A program made the position numbers and the translations under genes. Below the pieces are notes generated by a model, which was not told the DNA's origin, ran no database searches, and saw only the letters and a program-made list of their open reading frames with translations. A stretch of DNA of 64,000 nucleotides, taken from NCBI RefSeq assembly GCF_008304605.1, contig NZ_PIJY01000001.1:62001-126000 (forward strand), written 5' to 3'. Below, in pieces: positions 1 through 8,546 of the stretch. The number at the start of each line of letters is the position of its first letter. Positions within the stretch are counted from its first letter, which is position 1. Source of the DNA: Oceanobacillus polygoni. GTDB lineage: Bacteria > Bacillota > Bacilli > Bacillales > Amphibacillaceae.

Positions 1-349
1 TCAGCACTGGAAAAGTCAGTCCGTACGTTGCAATAAATTCAGCGACCGTCTTTCTATTCATTTCCATATTCGTTATATTAACAGCAAGTACTACCGCATC
101 TTTGTCCTTATAAAATCGTTCCATATCAGGCATTTCTTCCCGACACGGTGGACACCAAGTCGCCCAGAAATTAAGCAGTACACGTTTTCCTTTAAAGTCA
201 GATAGTTGCACCGTCTCCCCTTCATTTGTCATCAATTTAAAGTCAGGTGCCTTCTGGCCAACCTCCGTACCAATATTCTCCGCCGCAATCAATCCTGCAG
301 CTGAAAAAAATACCGCAATAAACAATAGTGTTGAAACGATTCTTTTCAT
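1..349 (-). CDS. ResA/TlpA-like membrane-anchored thioredoxin (3' end cut by window)
   Basis: This is the N-terminal 116 residues of an extracytoplasmic thiol-disulfide oxidoreductase; the C-terminus lies outside the window. Residues 4-23 form a hydrophobic signal anchor, followed by the AhpC/TSA-type opening ([10 protein letters not shown]) and the redox motif [13 protein letters not shown] near residues 63-75. Two cysteines spaced CPPC are typical of ResA/TlpA/StoA proteins, which keep apocytochrome or cell-envelope thiols reduced outside the membrane. The start ATG is at 349, with the weak ribosome binding site GGTGG upstream. Assignment to ResA rather than StoA or a general TlpA is not possible from the fragment. 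Confidence 0.85.
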   Translation of the reverse strand, partial: MKRIVSTLLFIAVFFSAAGLIAAENIGTEVGQKAPDFKLMTNEGETVQLSDFKGKRVLLNFWATWCPPCREEMPDMERFYKDKDAVVLAVNITNMEMNRKTVAEFIATYGLTFPVL

Positions 350-498
350 CTTGTTACCACCACCCATAAGTAATCATTTTAGCTTTCCATCGTTAGCTGA
401 TTAACATGCATGCTTATCGATAATTTTGGTCTATTTGATATATAATACATATAGAGTGATGAATACGAAACGTGTTAGTTTAGGGAAGGAGAGAACAT

Positions 499-1485
499 AT
501 GGAGCTGCAAAAAGGAAAATTAAACTGTATTACAGATGTAGACGGTGTGAAGGTCGGACATGTAACACTTTACGAGAAAATTGATGATCAAGATACGATA
601 TGCACCGGGGTAACAGCTATTCTTCCCCATTCAGGAAACTTATTTAAGAAAAAAACACATGCTGCAAGCGCAGTGATTAATGGTTTCGGGAAAACAACCG
701 GTCTTGTACAACTAGAAGAGCTTGGATTACTAGAATCACCAATCATGCTTACCAATACCCTTAGTGTGGGCTCCGTCATGCAAGGAACCCTACAATATAT
801 GCTTGAGGAGAACGAAGATATTGGTGTAAGTACGGGAACAATTAACCTTGTTGTCGGCGAGTGTAATGATGGCTATTTAAATTCTATTCGACTCCAAGCA
901 GTAAAACCGGAACACGCCATTCAAGCAATTAAAAGGGCGAGCACAGAACCTGTTCAAGAAGGTGCTGTTGGCGCTGGTAAGGGCATGGCATGCTTTGAAT
1001 ATAAAGGTGGAATCGGTACCGCTTCTCGTACGATTTCAGCAGATAACAAAAATTACACGGTCGGATGCCTTGTATTAAGTAATTTTGGAAAACGCGAGCA
1101 AGCACTGTTTGCCAATTGGAGTAAAGCCAACCTGGACACGCCTGATGGCTCTATTATGATTGTAATTGCTACAGATGCACCACTTTATGAACGGCAGTTA
1201 AAGCGCCTTGCTAGACGTTCTGCAATTGGACTAGGTCGAACTGGCAGCATCGTTGACCATGGGAGCGGGGACATCGCTATTGCCTTCTCTACTGCAGCAA
1301 CATACGATCACAATTCGAATCATACCGTTGAATCGCTCTCCTTTATTCGCGATGACCATCCAGTAATGGGCCAGCTATTCCAAGGAGTTATTGAAGCAAC
1401 AGAAGAAGCAATTATGAATTCTCTAGAACACGGTGAGACTACTGTGGGTAGAAAAGGTAGAATACTCGACAAAGCCCCATTATAG
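499..1485 (+). CDS. P1 family peptidase, DmpA/BapA-type L-aminopeptidase/D-esterase
   Basis: A 328-residue member of the self-cleaving N-terminal nucleophile P1 peptidases, which release N-terminal amino acids or beta-amino acids from small peptides and amides. The likely autocleavage site is the Gly217-Ser218 bond in DGSIMIVIATDAPL, which would make Ser218 the N-terminal nucleophile of the beta chain. The conserved GVTAILP, TNTLSVG, GAVGAGKGM and SNFG motifs are all present. The start ATG has a good ribosome binding site (GGGAAGGAGAG) and a TATAAT-like box at 441-446. No signal peptide is seen, so it should be cytoplasmic. It is monocistronic and converges with the RluA gene. Confidence 0.88.
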   Translation: MELQKGKLNCITDVDGVKVGHVTLYEKIDDQDTICTGVTAILPHSGNLFKKKTHAASAVINGFGKTTGLVQLEELGLLESPIMLTNTLSVGSVMQGTLQYMLEENEDIGVSTGTINLVVGECNDGYLNSIRLQAVKPEHAIQAIKRASTEPVQEGAVGAGKGMACFEYKGGIGTASRTISADNKNYTVGCLVLSNFGKREQALFANWSKANLDTPDGSIMIVIATDAPLYERQLKRLARRSAIGLGRTGSIVDHGSGDIAIAFSTAATYDHNSNHTVESLSFIRDDHPVMGQLFQGVIEATEEAIMNSLEHGETTVGRKGRILDKAPL

Positions 1486-1489
1486 AAAA

Positions 1490-1514
1490 GGTGGATAGCG
1501 TTCTGCTATCCACC
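1490..1514. terminator. Bidirectional rho-independent terminator
   Basis: A perfect 10-bp stem (GGTGGATAGC / GCTATCCACC) with a 5-base loop lies between the convergent aminopeptidase and RluA genes. On the minus strand it is followed by a TTTTCT tract, on the plus strand by CTCTATTTC. Confidence 0.8.
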
Positions 1515-1521
1515 CTCTATT

Positions 1522-2430
1522 TCACTTCGACTTCTTCAAAAATGATTTTGGTACATCTGCTTGGAACAGCAATAATTGTTCAGTCGTTGGATGCTGAAAA
1601 GATAATACCTTCGCATGAAGTCCCATTCTTCCAATCACATTCTGTTTAGAACCATATTTTTTGTCGCCAACAATCGGGTGTCCAAGATCTTGCATATGAA
1701 CACGTATTTGATTTTTACGGCCTGTTTCTAGTTGCACTTCAAGTAAAGAAAAGTCTTGATTAGATTGTAATACTTTATAATGCGTAATCGCATGCTGTCC
1801 ATCATTTTTAGTTGGACTAGAATAGACCATATGCGTTTTACTTTCCCTCAACCAAGAGGATACATATCCTTTCTGCTTCGTTACCTCTCCTTCTACTAAC
1901 GCAACATAGGAACGTTCCTTGACGACCCGTTTCCAATTATTTTGTAAGGTCCGCTTTACTTCCTCGCTCTTCGCAAACATCATTACACCAGATGTATCTT
2001 TGTCCAAACGATGCACAACAAATATTCGATTTTCCGGATCTTCCTGTCTTACATATTCCATCAGCTGATGATGTGCTGTTTGTTTCTTTTCTTTTTCTGT
2101 TGCAATAGAAAGCAATCCAGCTTCCTTGTTGATAACAATAACAGCATCGTCTTCATACAAGATAGTCATCCCAATTAATACGTTCTGTTTAATGGCAGCT
2201 TTATTTTTCAAAACCGTAACCATTTGTCCAGGATGCAGTGCATAATTGTACTTTGTTTCAATATGATCATCGATTGTTACTTGACCACGAGCAAGTATCG
2301 ATTTAACAGAATTTCGACTGCGATTTGACATAACCTTTAATAAAAAAGGTAATAGTTCCATTTCTTCCTCCACTTTAAATTGAAGTGCTTTTGATTGCTG
2401 TTTATTTTTTGAAGCATATCTTTTTGTCAT
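1522..2430 (-). CDS. RluA family pseudouridine synthase
   Basis: A 302-residue enzyme that isomerises uridine to pseudouridine in rRNA or tRNA. An S4-like RNA-binding segment spans about residues 30-90 (SRNSVKSILARGQVTIDD). The catalytic core carries the signature HRLDKDTSGVMMFAK, with the active aspartate in HRLD, and the later motifs LLEVQLETGRKNQIRVHM and HPIVGDKKYG. Length and domain order fit the RluD/YhcT/YjbO class. The ATG is preceded by GAGGAG seven bases upstream. The substrate uridine cannot be read from sequence. It ends at the shared terminator with the aminopeptidase gene. Confidence 0.92.
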   Translation of the reverse strand: MTKRYASKNKQQSKALQFKVEEEMELLPFLLKVMSNRSRNSVKSILARGQVTIDDHIETKYNYALHPGQMVTVLKNKAAIKQNVLIGMTILYEDDAVIVINKEAGLLSIATEKEKKQTAHHQLMEYVRQEDPENRIFVVHRLDKDTSGVMMFAKSEEVKRTLQNNWKRVVKERSYVALVEGEVTKQKGYVSSWLRESKTHMVYSSPTKNDGQHAITHYKVLQSNQDFSLLEVQLETGRKNQIRVHMQDLGHPIVGDKKYGSKQNVIGRMGLHAKVLSFQHPTTEQLLLFQADVPKSFLKKSK

Positions 2431-2530
2431 TTTTGAACTCCTCTATGATTTGAGAACCAGGCATATGAAAGTACACCTAAGCTACACGTATTTTTTACTA
2501 AACTGCTATTGTTTATCAGGAAAAAGAAAA

Positions 2531-2585
2531 GTGTTAAGTATATGCTACACTTTTCTTAAATTAAAGTGTAGCATATACTTAACAC
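2531..2585. terminator. Perfect 23-bp stem hairpin, probable terminator of the HTH gene
   Basis: Positions 2531-2553 and 2563-2585 are exact reverse complements separated by a 9-base loop. On the minus strand the hairpin follows the small HTH gene and is followed by TTTTCTTTTTC, so it can end that transcript. The stem is much longer than most terminators in this window. Confidence 0.7.
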
Positions 2586-2605
2586 TAATTGAAAGTTGCC
2601 TTCAT

Positions 2606-2836
2606 TTAATCTTCATCTTTCACATCAATATCTTCTGGAATTGGTTCATTTAAATAATCATGAATCATTTTTTTATATTTCTCTACTTGCTCAAAATGTG
2701 TCGTAAATTGTTCTTTATTAATCAGATACTGCTTCCCATCATGAATCGCACGTATACGCCCTTGCATGACTAACGCTGTAACGCTCGATGGATTCATCGA
2801 TATGTATTCTGCAGTTTCTTCAATTGTCAGGTACAT
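2606..2836 (-). CDS. Small excisionase/MerR-type helix-turn-helix protein
   Basis: A 76-residue protein with a single winged-helix DNA-binding module at residues 1-50: the pattern LTIEETAEYISMNPSSVTALVMQGRIRAI is the helix-turn-helix of the excisionase/MerR-like HTH_17 group. The C-terminal 25 residues are acidic. It starts four bases after the stop of the acetyltransferase gene with only a weak ribosome binding site, which suggests translational coupling. The family includes phage excisionases, but no integrase or attachment site lies nearby, so here it is more likely a small chromosomal regulator. Confidence 0.7.
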   Translation of the reverse strand: MYLTIEETAEYISMNPSSVTALVMQGRIRAIHDGKQYLINKEQFTTHFEQVEKYKKMIHDYLNEPIPEDIDVKDED

Positions 2837-2840
2837 GAAA

Positions 2841-3119
2841 TCACACGCCTAGCACATCACAAAATTCCGGAGTGTTTTCGATTTTTTTCTTTGCATAGGG
2901 ACACAATGGTGTAATCTTTCTATTTTTTTCACGTGCAAATAAAACGACCTTCTCTACTAATTCTCCTGCAATGCCTTGACCACGTAATTCATCAGATACG
3001 TATGTATGATCGATTACAATTTTTGCATCCCCAATTTGTATAAACGTAATTTCTGCAAGTGGTTCTTTTATATTATCTCCTACATAAAATTTATTTTCAC
3101 CTTTATTAATAGTAGTCAT
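2841..3119 (-). CDS. Small GNAT N-acetyltransferase, YjdJ-like
   Basis: A 92-residue single-domain protein of the short GNAT class. It has the acetyl-CoA binding signature VSDELRGQGIAGELVEKVV and the C-terminal CPYAKKKIENTPEF typical of the YjdJ/Gtn-like family, in which the substrate is unknown. The start at 3119 is chosen because GAGGAGG lies six bases upstream of it, whereas the longer frame from 3149 has no ribosome binding site. It forms a two-gene operon with the HTH gene. Confidence 0.8.
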   Translation of the reverse strand: MTTINKGENKFYVGDNIKEPLAEITFIQIGDAKIVIDHTYVSDELRGQGIAGELVEKVVLFAREKNRKITPLCPYAKKKIENTPEFCDVLGV

Positions 3120-3340
3120 TTTTATCCTCCTCAAATTTACGTCTACCAACTTCTATTATACCTTATTTGTCAAACAATTGTGATGGAAATAATATCAACT
3201 CTATTAAACCCCTTGATAGATAAAGGAAAATAATCCTTTACATTAACTTTACAGTAAATTAACAATACATTGTTATACTAAATTAGTAGCAGTCCAAAAG
3301 ACCCGTTCATCTTTGTTGAATTTAAGGAGGCATCTATTCT

Positions 3341-5035
3341 GTGAAACGGCTTTACCATCTTTTACTTACAAAAACAAATTTACATGCTAGATTAAGTATA
3401 CTGTTTCTATCATTAATCTTTTTATCCGTTACTGCGGTAGGGGGAACTTCATACATACAAGCGAAACAAATGACAATAAACACGATTGAGGATCGATTAA
3501 TTCGTGAAGCGCAATTAATTGGTTACATCGCAGCAAATCTCCATTTTCTTTATGTGAGTGATGAAGATTATTTTATGCAGCAATTGAATGCAAACATTCG
3601 TACTCAACAGACCCAATTAGAAACCGATGGAATGGAATCGGAATTTTTTTATATCACTGATAATAGTGTAACCCCTTTTCCAATCAGTGCGGATTCATTA
3701 CCAAATATTCCCGACTCTCTAGTTCAAACAATTTCGGATTCACAGGAAGGACAGCTTCAGCGTGTGATCGATGGCGAAGCTTACACGATAACTTTCCAAC
3801 AAATGGACGAAATTAACGGTACCTATGTATTACTTGTACCGACACAATCATTTATGGCACCTGTTAATAGCATGGGATTTGTATCTATTTTAATTACCGC
3901 TACAAGTATTATTCTTTCCACTATATTAATTATTCTTTTCGTTCGTACATTAACCAAGCCGCTTTCTGTCCTGCGAGACACAATGCTGGAAGTTCGTAAC
4001 GGAAACCATCAGCATTCGGTTGCGATGAAAACAACAATACCAGAATTTGTATCTTTACATAGAAGCTATGATTCCATGATTCACCAGATGACGACCATGT
4101 TTAATGAGTTAAAGAAAACTGCAGTTGATTTATCTCGTACTGGGAAGACATTAGAGCATTCCTCTGATGACGCACTACAATATAGCCATGATTTAACCGA
4201 GTCCATTAATGTTGTGAAATTAGGTGCAAAGCAAACTGCGAACAGCTCAGAAAGCAGTGTAGCGAGCTTTATTACGATGAAAAATAAAACAGAAGATATC
4301 ATTACGAATATGGATATGGTGTTTAGTAGTTCCGAACGTATGGGGGCTACAGCAATTACTGGAGAAAAGCATATATCTCGATTAATCAATACAACACAAA
4401 CTTTTGAAAATGACTTTGAGCATTTAACACAGACGATTAAGCAAGTAAATGACTATTCCATTTCCATTTCAAATCTAGTAGGACTCATTCAAGGGATTGC
4501 AGAACAAACAAAGTTATTAGCACTTAATGCCACAATAGAAGCAGCCCGTGCTGGAGAGGCTGGCAAAGGTTTTTCAGTTGTCGCCAATGAAGTTGGTAAG
4601 CTTGCTGAACAATCATCATCAACAGCGGCACAAATCACACAGTCTATTAGCAATATGGAGAGCATTACTTCCAATGCTACCGATGAATTTGAACAAATGC
4701 TAAAGAAAATAGGGACAAATATAACGACAGCAAGTGATGCAAAATTATCATTAGATAATCTCATGAAGGAAATTACAGAAGTAGGGACTAAACTCCAGGG
4801 TATGAATTTAGAGCTAAAAAGCTTAAAAAATGAAATTCCTGCTTTAGAGTATGCAGCTGATGAATTTGCTTCCGTTTCTCAGGAAACGTTAGCAAGTGCA
4901 GAAGAAATGCGCGTTAAAAGTGAACAGCAATACGAACAAATGCAACGTACACATGAGGTAGGATTAACAATTTCCGGATTGTCTAAATCATTAGAACGTG
5001 TTACAACACAATTTGAAATAGACCAACCTACTTAA
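3341..5035 (+). CDS. Methyl-accepting chemotaxis protein
   Basis: A 564-residue transmembrane chemoreceptor. Transmembrane helix 1 is at about residues 19-38, a short periplasm-type sensor domain follows (to about 180), transmembrane helix 2 is at 180-202, and a HAMP segment follows near 203-255. The cytoplasmic signalling tip is clear near residues 384-432 (IAEQTKLLALNATIEAARAG and GFSVVANEVGKLAEQ). The start is GTG with AAGGAGG upstream. A palindrome AACAATACATTGTT (3261-3274) lies in the upstream region. The ligand cannot be predicted. It is monocistronic and ends at a strong terminator. Confidence 0.93.
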   Translation: MKRLYHLLLTKTNLHARLSILFLSLIFLSVTAVGGTSYIQAKQMTINTIEDRLIREAQLIGYIAANLHFLYVSDEDYFMQQLNANIRTQQTQLETDGMESEFFYITDNSVTPFPISADSLPNIPDSLVQTISDSQEGQLQRVIDGEAYTITFQQMDEINGTYVLLVPTQSFMAPVNSMGFVSILITATSIILSTILIILFVRTLTKPLSVLRDTMLEVRNGNHQHSVAMKTTIPEFVSLHRSYDSMIHQMTTMFNELKKTAVDLSRTGKTLEHSSDDALQYSHDLTESINVVKLGAKQTANSSESSVASFITMKNKTEDIITNMDMVFSSSERMGATAITGEKHISRLINTTQTFENDFEHLTQTIKQVNDYSISISNLVGLIQGIAEQTKLLALNATIEAARAGEAGKGFSVVANEVGKLAEQSSSTAAQITQSISNMESITSNATDEFEQMLKKIGTNITTASDAKLSLDNLMKEITEVGTKLQGMNLELKSLKNEIPALEYAADEFASVSQETLASAEEMRVKSEQQYEQMQRTHEVGLTISGLSKSLERVTTQFEIDQPT

Positions 5036-5087
5036 TGAACAAAAAATGGAAAAGGCTCTTTAATACACTCTAAGTCAATCATTCTAA

Positions 5088-5128
5088 GCCAAGAACCCAG
5101 TGCCCACACGGGTTCTTGGCTTTTTTTT
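5088..5128 (+). terminator. Rho-independent terminator of the chemoreceptor gene
   Basis: An 11-bp perfect stem (GCCAAGAACCC / GGGTTCTTGGC) with an 11-base loop is followed by eight T residues. Confidence 0.9.
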
Positions 5129-5241
5129 CAATTTAACTTTAAAAATCATGGAGAATTATGTGCTTTTACTTTTTTACAACTTTAATGCTGTTTGAATTTT
5201 ATTTTTACTTCTCCCCCCATTGATTTACCACCTGCTCCTAT

Positions 5242-6909
5242 TCAAATCTCCAACAATATCGGGACAATCATCGGCTCCTTTCTCGCATGTTCTTTAATAT
5301 ATTTTGCTATGGTCCTTTTTAGCTGTTTTTTCATGACATTCCACGAATATCTATTCGCTTCATGTAGCTCATGGATTGTTTCTAGCGTTATTTGATTCAT
5401 ATTCTTTCGAAGTTCAGAGAAATTGTGATCGACAAAACCACGTGAAATGATTTCGGGTTCTGCGATGACCTTTTCTTCCTGTTTATTCATCGGAATGATA
5501 ATCATGAGCACCCCATCCTCTGAAATTTTCTTGCGGTCACGTAATACAAATTCCATATCCCCTACATCGACTCCGTCAACATAAGTGTTCCCACTCGGTA
5601 AGCTTCTAGTACAACGTGCAATCGTGTTTTCAACATCTACAACATCACCATTTTTTAAGATAAATGTGTTTTCTTGCTTTACACCTACAGATTCTGCAAG
5701 CATTCGGTGATGATGCAGCATTCGATATTCACCATGAATCGGTATAAAATATTTCGGCTTCATGAGGGTGAGCATAAGCCTTAAGTCTTCTTGATAACCA
5801 TGACCGGAAACATGCATGCCTGAACTGCTTCCAGATCCATAAATGACATGAGCTCCAAGTTTATATAAGTTGTCTACAATACGCGTTACATTTTTTTCAT
5901 TCCCAGGTATTGGACCAGCTGCAAAGATAACCGTATCCTCCGATAATATCTCTGCATCTCGAAAGTTTCCAGTAGATAGTCGGCTAAGTGCAGCCATTGG
6001 CTCTCCTTGGCTCCCGGTGCATAAAATTGTCAGCCTTTCAGGAGGTAATTCATTGATATCACGTGCTTCAATTAACATGCCTTTAGGGATCAATAAGTAG
6101 CCACGTTCCATTGCTATCTTTACCACATTCACCATCGACCGCCCAAGTAAGGCTAGTTTTCTCTCACATTTCTCGGCAGCATTTACAACCTGCTGGATAC
6201 GGCTAACATTGGAAGCAAAAGTAGATACAATAATTTTTCGTTCTGCTTTTTTAAAAATCGCTTCTAAATTTTTGCCTACCATTTGTTCCGATGGAGTAAA
6301 ACCTGGACGCTCTGCATTGGTACTTTCGGATAATAGAAGCATTACCCCTTTGTTGCCAATCGCAGCCATTTTGTGAATATCTGATTGCTCATTATTAGCT
6401 GGGGTCAAATCAAACTTGAAGTCACCCGTATGTACAATCGTTCCTTCTGGAGTGTTAAATACAATTCCTAAACAATCCGGAATACTATGATTTACTTTGA
6501 AAAAGCTAATACACATTTCACCAATTTCGAAGTTTGACTCTGAATTAATCTCAATCAGTTCACTTTCTCGTAAAAATCGATGTTCTTTTAATTTGAGTTC
6601 GATAAGACCTAGTGTAAACCGCGTCGCATACACCGGTACATTTACTTTTTTTAAGAAGAAAGGGATTCCTCCAATATGATCCTCATGGCCATGGGTGACA
6701 ATTAAAGCACGCACTCTTTCTATATTTTCAACGAGATAAGAAATATCAGGGATTATTAGATCAATTCCTAATAAACTCTCATCAGGAAACTTGTTTCCAC
6801 AGTCGATAATTACAATATCGTTCCCATATTCAATAGCATACATATTTTTCCCAATCTCACTTAAGCCACCAAGGGCAAAGATTGATACGATATTATCCTT
6901 TGTTGGCAT
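5242..6909 (-). CDS. Ribonuclease J family metallo-beta-lactamase nuclease
   Basis: A 555-residue RNase J: 5'-3' exoribonuclease and endoribonuclease of mRNA decay and rRNA maturation. The beta-lactamase core has the intact zinc motif HGHEDHIGG (His73-His78), HSIPD, HTGDFKFD and PIHGEYRM; the beta-CASP part has TILCTGSQGEPMAALSRL. Because the zinc ligands are complete, it resembles active RNase J1 more than the degenerate J2 (HGHDEN in B. subtilis). The start at 6909 is set by GGGAGGG five bases upstream. It is a single-gene unit, unlike the usual rnjA and rnjB contexts, so it may be an additional paralogue. The acidic C-terminal stretch seen in some homologues is absent. Confidence 0.9.
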   Translation of the reverse strand: MPTKDNIVSIFALGGLSEIGKNMYAIEYGNDIVIIDCGNKFPDESLLGIDLIIPDISYLVENIERVRALIVTHGHEDHIGGIPFFLKKVNVPVYATRFTLGLIELKLKEHRFLRESELIEINSESNFEIGEMCISFFKVNHSIPDCLGIVFNTPEGTIVHTGDFKFDLTPANNEQSDIHKMAAIGNKGVMLLLSESTNAERPGFTPSEQMVGKNLEAIFKKAERKIIVSTFASNVSRIQQVVNAAEKCERKLALLGRSMVNVVKIAMERGYLLIPKGMLIEARDINELPPERLTILCTGSQGEPMAALSRLSTGNFRDAEILSEDTVIFAAGPIPGNEKNVTRIVDNLYKLGAHVIYGSGSSSGMHVSGHGYQEDLRLMLTLMKPKYFIPIHGEYRMLHHHRMLAESVGVKQENTFILKNGDVVDVENTIARCTRSLPSGNTYVDGVDVGDMEFVLRDRKKISEDGVLMIIIPMNKQEEKVIAEPEIISRGFVDHNFSELRKNMNQITLETIHELHEANRYSWNVMKKQLKRTIAKYIKEHARKEPMIVPILLEI

Positions 6910-7040
6910 AGTAACCCTCCCGTGTTTCATTTCATTTCATTTAGTATGCCCTTGGGAGTTCGTTTTTATCAGTGAGATGTACTGTTAAAATAAAAAAATA
7001 CCTTGTTATAAGAAAGTTTATACTCCTACCTGCTAATGAA

Positions 7041-7080
7041 AAGAGTGATAGCTTCGCCCATTGCGAAACCTATCACTCTT
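7041..7080 (-). terminator. Terminator of the PfoR-like transporter gene
   Basis: An inverted repeat (AAGAGTGATAG...CTATCACTCTT) with an inner TTCGC/GCGAA pairing forms a long hairpin. On the minus strand it is followed by TTTTC. Confidence 0.75.
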
Positions 7081-7128
7081 TCATCATAATTAATAGCTAT
7101 TCAGATCTAAAACAGACTTTCTTCTATA

Positions 7129-8157
7129 CTATTGCACTTCCATTCGTAAGTCGCCAGTTTTTGCCCAACCAATTACTTTTAAACCATGATAGACCGAAAT
7201 AGAGATAATGATTGGCAGCAAGACACCAACTACAAGATACATAATTAAAGCGCCTGGGCCTTGATTTGCTATAATATTTAGTGGAGCGATAAACGAGTTT
7301 AGCCCAAGCCCAGCAAGCTGATAAGGAACTTGGAAATCAAATAGAATAATAGCGATTGGTGCACAAATGATTGATGATAGAAATGGTCCAATTACTAATC
7401 GTGGGTTTTTCACGATATTCGGAACCTGTACCTTTGGTGTAAGAAAGGATTGTGCAATGTTTGCGCCAAGGTCATTTTGTTTAAAGGACATTGCGGTAAA
7501 ACCAGCAAACTGTGCCGTACAACCGATTAATGCAGCTGCACTTGAAACAGGATCAAGCTGAAGTGCAATTGCGATAGCTGCTGAAGAAGCTGGTGACATA
7601 AGAAATATACTCCATATAAGTGCAATAACCATCGAACCAATTAGTGGTGATCCTCCCACAGATGTAGCAATCTTTTCACTTAACCATATAAGAACAGGAG
7701 TCGTAACCCACGCTAGGAATACACCTGACACGCCCCCAATCATAATTGCAGTAAATGGAATAGCTAGCATATCAAGCTTTGTCTTACCAGTTACTCTTTT
7801 ACCAACCCAAGTTGCAATAACTGCTGCCAAAACAGCACTTACAGGCTGTCCAGTTGTCAGTACCCATCCACCATCAGCGGTAAGCTGCAGGGCGTTTGCA
7901 CCAACTGTACTACTTGCCATTGCACTAAAGATAACTAACGTATTTCCACCTAACTGATATGCAATTCCAGCTCCGATAGCTGGTGCAAGCATTAGCTGTG
8001 CAGCTGTTCCAATTGTCGTAAATCCAGCCCAACCTGTAATCGTTCCAAAAGCTTCAACTAATAGACCAATTCCGAGTGTTACCAATACAGCATTCGCAAG
8101 TCCTATAGAAGCCTTGTACATTCGATCGATGATATATTTCTTCGTTGATTGTTTCAT
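7129..8157 (-). CDS. PfoR-like PTS EIIC-family membrane protein
   Basis: A 342-residue integral membrane protein with about nine to ten hydrophobic segments. It matches the family of stand-alone EIIC-like proteins (PTS_EIIC_2, including clostridial PfoR): GAGIAYQLGGNTLVIFSAMAS, SPASSAAIAIALQLDP and GCTAQFAGFTAMSFKQND are features of this group. No IIA or IIB domain is attached and none is encoded beside it, so transport of a sugar by phosphorylation is not shown. It is divergent from the fru operon, with a cre-like sequence 58 bases upstream. Its substrate is unknown. Confidence 0.75.
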   Translation of the reverse strand: MKQSTKKYIIDRMYKASIGLANAVLVTLGIGLLVEAFGTITGWAGFTTIGTAAQLMLAPAIGAGIAYQLGGNTLVIFSAMASSTVGANALQLTADGGWVLTTGQPVSAVLAAVIATWVGKRVTGKTKLDMLAIPFTAIMIGGVSGVFLAWVTTPVLIWLSEKIATSVGGSPLIGSMVIALIWSIFLMSPASSAAIAIALQLDPVSSAAALIGCTAQFAGFTAMSFKQNDLGANIAQSFLTPKVQVPNIVKNPRLVIGPFLSSIICAPIAIILFDFQVPYQLAGLGLNSFIAPLNIIANQGPGALIMYLVVGVLLPIIISISVYHGLKVIGWAKTGDLRMEVQ

Positions 8158-8214
8158 GATGTGTTTCCCCCAAAATTTATATTGCCGCCAAGTTGATAAA
8201 GAATTCAGTTATTT

Positions 8215-8228
8215 CGATAGCGCTTTTC
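8215..8228 (-). promoter_or_regulatory. Weak cre-like site upstream of the PfoR-like gene
   Basis: Read on the minus strand, GAAAAGCGCTATCG shares the AANCGNTNWC core of the CcpA catabolite-response element but differs at three outer positions. It lies 58 bases upstream of the PfoR-like start. The rest of the 389-base gap between the divergent genes (8158-8546) holds only the fru regulatory sites listed below. Confidence 0.35.
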
Positions 8229-8478
8229 TTATTAATTGCTCAAATGTCTGCGTATATAAATAAAATCCACTCAAACAGTTTCCTTTTTCATGGATGTCCT
8301 GTCTATGCTCTAATAAGTTAATTTAAAAATTTACTATCTCTGAAAAAACCTCTTTTCCCTCTAAATTGTTATTATCATATTATGATTTCTACTTAGAGTC
8401 AAAAGTAATTTTTTTAGGAATATTAAATCAATAAGTACGAAATTGAAAGGTAATTCATATGAAAAGTTGTTATTTTTG

Positions 8479-8492
8479 TGACAACGCTATCA
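8479..8492 (+). promoter_or_regulatory. cre-like CcpA site upstream of fruR
   Basis: TGACAACGCTATCA matches the catabolite-response consensus TGWAANCGNTNWCA at every fixed position except one. It lies just upstream of the predicted fru promoter, so CcpA binding there could tie the fructose operon to glucose status. This is a motif match only. Confidence 0.55.
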
Positions 8493-8500
8493 GACTGATT

Positions 8501-8530
8501 GTTTTTGACCGTTTTTGATGTTATTATACT
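8501..8530 (+). promoter_or_regulatory. Predicted fru promoter with direct repeats (possible FruR operator)
   Basis: A -10 box TATACT (8525-8530) has a poor -35 match TTTTGA (8503-8508) at 16 bases. Two direct repeats GTTTTTGA (8501-8508 and 8511-8518), 10 bases apart, overlap the -35 region. DeoR-type fructose repressors bind direct repeats at such positions, so these are plausible operators. Confidence 0.5.
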
Positions 8531-8546
8531 GATTAGGAGGGTGTAT

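Noticed and set aside
2450-2653. 67-codon plus-strand ORF
   Set aside because: It is created by the long hairpin and the antisense of the HTH gene, with no ribosome binding site and no recognisable composition.
2606-2836. Excisionase-like gene as evidence for a prophage
   Set aside because: No integrase, phage structural gene or attachment repeat is visible nearby, and such small HTH proteins are common on chromosomes.
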